Assembly: GCA_949358305.1 (NCBI GenBank)
Contig: OX442316.1
Location: 4,340,001-4,404,000, forward strand
From: Strigamia acuminata
Lineage: Eukaryota > Arthropoda > Chilopoda > Geophilomorpha > Linotaeniidae
DNA length: 64,000 nucleotides
Reading direction: 5' to 3'
Each line of letters opens with the position of its first letter. Position 1 is the first letter of the stretch. Positions 56,209 to 64,000 of the stretch are shown here, piece after piece. The position numbers and the translations under genes are program-made. Below the pieces are notes generated by a model, which made no database searches, was not told the DNA's origin, and was given only the letters and a program-made list of their open reading frames with translations.

Positions 56209-56359
56209 AGTGATGAATTATAGACTATTGTTTAGTCCTGTCTTTTTGTGTTTGAAGTGATTTATTAAAATCAGAATAAAATGTATTTAGTTACATTTAT
56301 TCTGTGGTTTGTAGTGAAAATTGATGACTTTCAGTCGTGCGAGAAATTGTGGATAAATT
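56209..56359. other. 3' flank of mRpL42
   Basis: AATAAAATG at about 56275 is a likely polyadenylation signal. No gene. Confidence 0.5.
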
Positions 56360-56690
56360 TCAACAAATTTTAGAATTTTTTTTATAAATTTTGGAAAATT
56401 CTAGAAATATTTTAATAAATTTCAACAAATTTTAGAAATTTTTCATAAAATGAGACAAATTTAAGAAATTTTTCATAAAATAAGACAAATTCAAGAAATA
56501 TTTTAATAAATTTTTTAACAAATTTTACAAGTTTTTGATAAATTTCCACAAATTCGAGAATTTTTTGATAAATTTCCACAAATTCGAGAATTTTTTGATA
56601 AATTTCCACAAATTCGAGAAATTTTTTGATAAATTTCCACAAATTCGAGAATTTTTTGATAAATTTCCACAAATCATTAAAACTTTTGAT
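56360..56690. repeat. Tandem array, about 30-bp unit
   Basis: About ten copies of TTTTTTGATAAATTTCCACA then AATTCGAGAA, with the earlier copies diverged (AAATTTTAGAAATTTTTCAT). Confidence 0.92.
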
Positions 56691-58660
56691 AATTTTTGGG
56701 AAATTTAAGTTGAAACTCGACAAAATCCATACATTATTTGTATAAATACGAAGCATTTTATATTTAAAAATGATGAATTTTGAATTTCTCATAAAGACCC
56801 TTTCTTTCCTCCCGGTCTCCCCAAACAATTGTTCACTCTAATGATTTCTAGCAATTATTGCAATCAAAATGAACGATCAATTGCATAATTTCGAAAACAT
56901 CATTAAACCATGAGCATTCAAACTAGCATTTAATCCAAAAAATGCACATTTTTGACCTTGCTCTCAGTAAACAAAAAACTCCGGTTTACCTTTTTATTTT
57001 TTAAAGATACAAACTATTTTTTTTGCCTATAATTATTATCTAAAGCCTTAAATTTTTCCTAGTGATAATTTTTTACATATAGATAGACATAGAGTGGTTG
57101 TAGCGTGACCTTTGGAGTATTATTTATCAATTGCCATCAGATTACAGTACGCTAACTCCATTCTGGGATATTAAAAATTGGATTTCTCATTGAAAATGGT
57201 AAGTGAATACCAGGATGTTTCATAAAATGTAAACAAACGATCCATTTGATCCCTCATTCTTCTTATCTTCTATTGGTAAACAATTAAGCAGATAAAATTG
57301 CAATGACATCATTCCATTCAGTTGTTTTCATCTTAAATAACAATTTTTCCCACCCAATCTTATCTTATACGTGGCAATGAAGTTTTTAAACTGACATCTT
57401 TAATGAACTGGCTTCAAATTCTTGACCTTAACCCCCAGAATTCTCTTTGGGTTCCTTCATGCTGGTATTTTTTTTTATACTAGACCACAAAAAATGCTCA
57501 GGTGAAACTATGAGGCCAGTTCATGTGCTATGTCAAGTTGTTTTTACAATATAGATTGTAGTGGCCTGGTAATTTACAGGAAAACCTTGATAATATAACT
57601 GGATTTTAATGTTGTGGAAGCATTCATGGTGGAGTCAAAGATCTAGATAATATTTATCTTTTTTTTTTTTGGTGAATTCTAGTTTTGAAGTGGTTGAAAT
57701 ATAAATTTTGTGAGAATATCAATGTTTATTGGACTCTAAACTAACAAAAATAAATAAATTGTGAGTTAGCCCAATATCAGACATATTGTCGCATAAAAAT
57801 GTCTTAAAACTCAATTAATTAATTCTCAATGATCCAGAATAGATGCAGATTGCAGTGCAAGCATGGTATGTACAAGCGGCAGGGTCATAAACAACGCAAG
57901 ATGTTTTATAACCTGCCCGCGCTGGGATTTCCTCGTTAACGAAGGATAATTTCAAGCTCAGATTTCTGTCACGAAAGAGGTTCAATGGGTTACCGTGTCT
58001 TTCCGAACCGGGAGAGACCGCGCGCGTGCGGCCCGGGATATCTACCGTCGTTTATTCACCAGAAATATCCCCCTCGAAAAAATTATTTGTCGATTTAAAT
58101 TACAATAGGTGATTTGCCTATCGGAATTGAAATCTGCAGATAAGAAGTGAATTAATTAAGATTTAGAATACAAAGGAAACGTCTCATGTTAATGATTCAA
58201 CTTTCAGTAGACTAATTTAACCATAGCACATTCACTCGCATGATCTGATTGGTCGTTGCTACCATAGAAGAACGTATACTTATGAACCCACCACTACCTA
58301 ACTTAAAAACCACATCCGCCTGACCTCGGCCTCAAGAACAGAGAGAAAAAAGTCACAAGGCGAAACAAACAACGAGTCGAAAAATTCGCCAAATTTTGCT
58401 GCGATTTTGCAAATAATTGCACTTAGGGATCATCAATCGGCGTGATTGCGAACAGATTGAAAAGTGGACTTAATAGATGTGTGGATGTTGATTTATAACC
58501 AAATTTAGGTCACCTGGGCACCCGAATTACCTTCGGGCATGGGAGTCACAGACAACTGTAGCTGGCCCCATTTGCTCACGGATAGTTGTTGTTGATTGTT
58601 GTTTCCGCGCAACGTGTTAACTCCAGTGCAAATATTAGCAAAAGATTATTGTTTTTTACG
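56691..58660. other. Long spacer and promoter region of the beta-galactosidase gene
   Basis: No protein-coding exon supported. A GC-rich piece at about 57990-58060 (CGCGCGCGTGCGGCCCGG) and complex sequence from 58200 to 58660 probably include promoter and non-coding 5' exons of the downstream gene. The remainder is AT-rich. Confidence 0.4.
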
Positions 58661-61600
58661 ATGATGAGCGTTGTGTTTATCCATGTGACCAGCTTCTGGC
58701 TTGTTTCAGCCGTTTCAACGTTGGATTTCCTTCCCGTATGACATTTTTATTTATATTTTTTATCTCCCATAGGTTTAACATGGGACGAAAATCGTTTTGG
58801 GGGTTTTGGTGCTTTTAGCTTATTTTTTTAAAAATATTTTGATTTGTTAAGCTGCGGGGACAAACACTGTACGAGGTATATGCACCGTTACGCGGTGGCC
58901 TCGTGCGGCCTCGAGGTCCCGCTTTGGACGTCGAGAGTGGGCCAACCTTCCGATTAAACGGCAAGGACATTCAGATATTCAGCGGTGCGATGCATTATTT
59001 CCGGGTGATCCCCCAGGACTGGCAAGACCGGTTGAGGAAGATGCGCGCAGCGGGACTTAATGCAGTTGAAACGTGAGTTTTTAGAAATTGAAATTTAATT
59101 TTTGGAATTTGAATTTTTTATTTTTGGTGAAATGTGTTTGGCATTTTTAATGGATGGTACAATAGTGCACTGAAATTCTTATCAGCTATTATACTGTGAC
59201 CTCTTTTGTATTCTTTGTTTATGATCTTGAGAAATTCCCACCAATTTTCCCTTTTCCTTTTTATTTTGATTCAAAAAATTGATTTAATTTTTTAAAATTT
59301 TTTTTTAGGTATGTACCATGGAATTTACATGAGGAATCAAAAGGAATATATAATTTTCAAGGCAGGTTAGATATAAGGTATGTAAAGTTTATTTTTGTTT
59401 TTCTAAAAATAAAAGAAGAAAAAAAGAAAATAATAATAATAATAAAATTATATAAAAAAAAAAAAACATTGATATCTAGGGTCAGGTCATGTCACATTAA
59501 ATTTATTTGGTAGATTGATTTAGGTTTATGGAGGGATTAGTTGATTTTTCTAACTTGTAAGCGTAAAACTTGAACGGCGAAAACCGAAAGAATATACTCG
59601 TGGGATAATTTGAAGGAAAACTTGCATTTGCTTATTGAGGGCACCACAATTATTGAGTCAATGGGAAATATTGACTATAATAAGTTGTAGTTTGTCCTAA
59701 ATGAATTTATATTTTACAGGAAATTTATTAAACAAGCCCAAGCGGAAGATTTATTCGTTATATTAAGACCCGGACCTTATATTTGTGCTGAATGGGATTT
59801 TGGTGGACTTCCCAGGTAAAGAAATCAATTTTACACATAAAATTGCATCTACTTATCGGTTATTGCTAGTTGGTTGCTGAGAGAACCTGACATCAGAGTT
59901 AGGACATCAGATCCCATATATATGCGCTATGTAGACCGCTATTTCCAACATCTTCTACCTATGGTAGTTGATCTACAAGTAAGTACACAACTAACATTTT
60001 AATACACCCAATTCTGGTTTTACACTGTAAATATGATCCAGAAAAAAATGTGTATGAAAATAAAATATTTAAACAAAGAAAACACAAATATTTTATAGAA
60101 AATTACAGTTAACGTGTTAATTTCCTAACTATAACATTTAGTTTACCCTTGGAGGCCCAATTATTGCTGTTCAAATTGAGAATGAATACGGTTCGTTTGG
60201 ACCCAACACCATTCCAAGAGATAAACAGTACTTAAGATATCTCAAACAGGTATATAAATTATAAATGTGGATGTGGTGACTTTATTAGCTATTTTTATTA
60301 ACCTTTTTTATTAGATAATGGAAAAAGCCGGTATTATTGAACTTTTTTTCACCAGTGATGGAGTGTTGGCTAATGGTGACATTGGATCAGTTGAAGGAGG
60401 TAACTGACTTTTTGGCCTAAATTTCTTAGATATCAAAAAAAATTAAAGGGAAAATTGGAAATTTTAATTCCATACAGCACTCATGACTGCAAATTTTCAA
60501 TCATTTCCTTCTGTGGAATTGGACCGATTACGGTTGCTTCAACCCAACAAACCACTAATGGCAATGGAGTTCTGGTCAGGATGGTTTGATCATTGGGGTG
60601 AAAATCACAATGTCTATGCAATTGACTGTAAGTGGAAAAATGTGTGGAAAAAATGTCCATTGATGAACGTGAATTGCAGTTTTCAAAGAATCGCTGACTA
60701 CGATACTCCAGTACAACGCTTCGGTGAATTTCTACATGTTCCATGGCGGCACTAATTTTGGATTCATGAATGGAGCCAATGTGGATTTGAGTCAACACAA
60801 AGTCAGATATCAGCCAACTGTTACTAGCTATGGTTAGTTGACCTAAATTGCATCTTTTGACCTTTGTGTGCGTTTGGTCACATCGGCAAACATCTTGAAT
60901 AATAAAGAATTTTAATTAATCGTGATTTTTTTTTGTTTGTTAGATTATGATGCACCGCTCACTGAAGCTGGTCATTACACTTACAAATTCGTGCTGATAA
61001 GAGATTTTATCCTGCAGACATCGAAAGGTAAATGATTCATCTCTTTGAATCAAACCAATCAAATAATCTCATGTGGTTGTTGAAGTTTTTAGTCTTTGTT
61101 ATTCTTACAAATGCCATAACACTGTTATTAAATGTTAGTATTTTGATTTGGTTGATTTTTAACACCACGAGCCTTAGCAACTTGAAAAAAATGTTTTTCT
61201 TGCAGGCTCATTGATTTTCCATTGTAGGAAAACCATGGGGTGTGCCACTACCGAAACCACCGGCTTTGCGACCTATCAAGGCTTATGGTAAATTACTACA
61301 CACATTATTTATTTTAAAAGGATTAACTGAAAAAGTCAAGTTTTTCAATTGTTATTAAACAGTGATAAAGGCCCAAATTTTATTTTTTTTAACATAAAAA
61401 ATATTTTTTTATTAGGCTCTATTAGAAAAAAAATAAAACCCACTCAGTGCACTTGACTTTTAAGATTGGATTTTACAGTGATTGAGTACGACCAAATATA
61501 GCCGATTAATTTTGTATGGTCTGCGAATGATGTTATAAATATCTAAATGGTCCTTGCTTAGATACGGTTAGGTTAAGTTAGGTTAGGTTAGGTTAGGTTA

Positions 61601-62755
61601 AATTAGGTTGAAAAACGGCATTGCTAAAACGGGCGTTGCTAAAGTGAAGTATATCCGAAAACACGGGCTGCAATATTGGGGGAGGGTGGGGCCCGCACCA
61701 GGTTGTTAGATGCGTTAGAAAACACGGACATCGGAATATCGCGGTATCTTTATTAAATCTTTTTATTATTTCAATTTTTCAAGGAGCAATCAGAGTTTCC
61801 CATTACTTGTCTCTTCATGAGATTCTAGCGTCGGTAAGTGAAACTAAAAATAACGGGATAAAAGATGAGCTTATTAAGTTAATATTAATCTCTTATTTCA
61901 AACAGCAAGAAACATACGTTATATCGCAGTCACTGGTTCCGATGGAATATCTAGCGTCCAGTGAATCGGGCCAAGGATATGGGTTTATCGTCTACAGGAC
62001 TTTGATTGATTTAAATCCTGCGGGAACTAAAATAGAGTTTGCTGCAACTATACGAGATAGGTGTCAGGTGATAGGAAAATTATTTGCATGTGGATCTGCC
62101 ATCTAAAGCTTGATTTACAGGTTTTAATCAATGGAAAAGAAGCCGCTGTTATCTATGTTAACGATGAAGTGCCGACCTTATACATGACAGCTGACAAAGT
62201 AAATGTTGAAATCATTTCTATTAAATGTCTACTAATTATTCTTTTCAGGCTGAAAGAGCTATTTTAGAGTTAGTAGTTGAAAATATGGGCAGAGTTAACT
62301 TTGGATCACCCGCAGAGTTCAGTTTCGCTAACCAGTCGAAGGGTATCAACGGTCAGATATTGGTTAACGGAGAAGTTATTCCTAAATGGGAAATCTACTC
62401 TTTAGACTTCAAAGACAACTTTATGAGCAGGTTAGTATTAGAAAGAATGATAATTTTAGTTATTATAGCATAAAATGTCTTACCATAAAGATTACCATTT
62501 GCCAACTGGGTTAAATATTCAAATCAGCCCAACTCAGATAGTCCTGGATTGTACAGGGCAACCTTTCATGTTGAGCAGCCTGGTGCTGATACATTTTTAA
62601 ATATGAAGGATTGGGTTAAAGGAGCAGTGTTTATAAATGGATTTAATTTGGGTCGGTATTGGTCATTGGGACCTCAGCAAACGCTTTATCTTCCGGCACC
62701 ACTGTTAAAAAGCGGTGTAAATGAGGTAATACTGCACTATTTTGAAAAAACCTAA
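58661..62755 (+). CDS. Beta-galactosidase, glycoside hydrolase family 35 (GLB1-like)
   Basis: Sixteen exons close in frame at 648 residues: 58661-58735, 58852-59072, 59309-59377, 59720-59815, 59870-59978, 60142-60249, 60315-60399, 60478-60627, 60680-60832, 60944-61027, 61228-61287, 61784-61833, 61906-62067, 62121-62198, 62249-62430, 62491-62755. A hydrophobic signal peptide ([15 protein letters not shown]) leads to the TIM barrel: [45 protein letters not shown]. The acid/base lies in [12 protein letters not shown] (about Glu205), the nucleophile in [14 protein letters not shown] (about Glu285), and [14 protein letters not shown] follows. C-terminal beta domains end with [20 protein letters not shown]. 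It is predicted to be active, lysosomal or secreted, cleaving terminal beta-galactose. The choice between GLB1 and GLB1L orthology is open. Confidence 0.95.
61566..61609. repeat. Interstitial telomere-type (TTAGG)n tract
   Basis: GGTTAGGTTAAGTTAGGTTA and further units, about eight 5-bp units with two single-base variants, in intron 11 of the beta-galactosidase gene. TTAGG is the ancestral insect telomere repeat. Confidence 0.85.
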
Positions 62756-63110
62756 GACAAAGTTGCCATCTTGTGACTAGCAGGAGTAGTATCAGGGCTG
62801 GACTGGGTACAAATTTAGTACTGGGAAATCTGGATGGGTCGGGCCCAGGGACAGGCTACGGTAGGCCAGAGACGAGATTTCGTTATAACGAGAATTCGTT
62901 ATATCGAAATTTTTTAACATGGTGTTCTACGGCCAGTCAACCAAACTGGCCATTTTTAGGTATTTGTTGTATTGATAATTCGTTATATCGCGATTCGTTA
63001 TAAAGAGTTTCGACTGTAGTACTTTGGGGATCACTGTTCTTTGACGGACCTGTGCATTTCCCTGTGTTTGCCAGTTTCCAAGGTGTTTTGAGTTTGTCTT
63101 AGGCTTTTCA
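62756..63110. mobile_element. Possible transposon remnant with TTCGTTATA repeats
   Basis: Downstream of the galactosidase stop, the words TTCGTTATAACGAGAATTCG and TTCGTTATATCGCGATTCGT bracket about 90 bp. Such TTCGTTATAACGA palindromic words are common at the ends of pogo/Tigger-type elements in many animal genomes. No transposase. This is a tentative call. Confidence 0.35.
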
Positions 63111-64000
63111 AAATGGAGGTTTGTTGGTTTAGGCAATATATATTCATATATGTATTTTTAAACTATAGATTCTTGTATTTGAACTACACAAAGAATCTCC
63201 TTTTATTTTATCTCAAACAACTGCAGTATTGTCAACTGGTAACCGAGTACGGCGACTTACAATGGAGCACATTCCACAAGAGACGTAAAAGTCTTCGTTA
63301 GTGTATATTATAATTGACAGAAAAATAGGAGTATATTGAGTGATCTTCAGATTTGCCAAGAATATATTTCATCACCAGTTATTATTATTTTTATCAATTT
63401 TCTTTGTTAGTTTCTGTCTTTGGTGGGGTGTTTAGGGCATGGCAGGTTGTTCCAGCCGATGTTTTGTGGAATGTAAATTGTGAGTGATAATTTACAGTAG
63501 TGTATTAATTTATTTAGATGTTTTGTGTTGAATTTTGAATTTTGTTTAACTCTGCTGATTTTCTTTTTTTTCTCTATAGTTATAGGCTTTAACCAATAAA
63601 ATTGCTGGTGATATATATTTTTTTTAATAATGTGCTTTACTATATTTTATCTTTGTATAAAATGAAAGTGTTATAAATTTCCTATCATTCTATCAATAGC
63701 TACATCTGTGTATAGTAAATAAATAGTTTATTTAATTTGTATTGTAAGTGTTAAGCTGTGCAATTTTCAGCAATTTTGCAAATACATCTAGGCCGAAATC
63801 AACAAATATTAATTCAAATTTTGTTTGCAGTTCATCAGTGCAAGTGGATATTACACATTTAGTTAATTATAAGTTTCTAATTACCATGTGTTAGTAAAAC
63901 TTCCAGAAAGACTTTATGCTCATCTGGAATGTAAGTAAGGGATTTGCAACCTCGCCAAACTTTGTTTGTCGGGGCAATCAACCACCTCATACTGCATTTT
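63111..64000. other. Right end of the window, no gene seen
   Basis: AT-rich. A plus-strand frame of 62 codons at 63113 is not convincing. Several AATAAA motifs occur. Confidence 0.4.

Overview
The window is nuclear DNA of an insect. Genes are spliced with short (about 50-60 bp) GT-AG introns on both strands. They include even-skipped, a Fer-type bHLH gene, the insect receptor pseudokinase Wsck, a proline/tyrosine-rich cuticle-type protein, and a cluster of small cysteine-rich inhibitor-like secreted proteins. A short (TTAGG)n tract lies in one intron. The gene set would fit a beetle or another holometabolous insect, but the order is an inference. Exon coordinates were worked out by hand from splice sites and reading-frame continuity; no database search was possible.

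Region 0-16.5 kb. This holds the 3' end of ALG10 (+), a Tctex-type dynein light chain (-), complete Wsck (+) and a complete vasohibin (-). Around vasohibin the DNA is a patchwork of local duplications. There is an orphan copy of the vasohibin last exon (6.9-7.4 kb), a frameshifted unknown locus (7.5-8.4 kb), and a reverse-oriented broken copy of an SLC18B1 gene whose intact version sits 40 kb away (8.5-9.1 kb). There are also a 5' vasohibin pseudogene (14.0-15.25 kb) and three tandem copies of a small multi-pass membrane protein gene, each with a different lesion.

Region 16.5-35 kb. This is gene-poor and rich in long AT-rich tandem arrays, with few genes: even-skipped (-), an intronless Elongin C (+), an intronless secreted NlpC/P60-like protein whose catalytic Cys is replaced by His (+), and a Fer2/Fer3-type bHLH gene (+). 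The long non-coding flanks of eve and Fer are the expected place for their enhancers, but no enhancer can be proven by eye. A 261-bp MITE with long terminal inverted repeats lies at 19.25-19.51 kb.

Region 35-64 kb. This is gene-dense and mostly housekeeping: cytosolic sulfotransferase (+), TMEM9 (+), a small membrane protein (-), NXT/p15 (-), RNA polymerase I subunit RPA43 (+), an RFX4/6-type transcription factor (-), DPH5 (+), the cuticle-type protein (+), SLC18B1 (+, with an 80-nt hairpin in intron 10), three inhibitor-like genes, mitochondrial ribosomal protein L42 (+) and a GH35 beta-galactosidase (+). The promoter and start codon of the cuticle-type gene are duplicated 3.9 kb downstream without the gene body.

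The most notable items are: (1) the NlpC/P60-like gene, a candidate ancient horizontal acquisition with a lost nucleophile; (2) the vasohibin/membrane-protein duplication patchwork, with intronic 20-bp arrays homogenised to different sequences; (3) the 40-kb-displaced antisense SLC18B1 pseudogene; (4) the intronic hairpin in SLC18B1; and (5) the orphan duplicated promoter.
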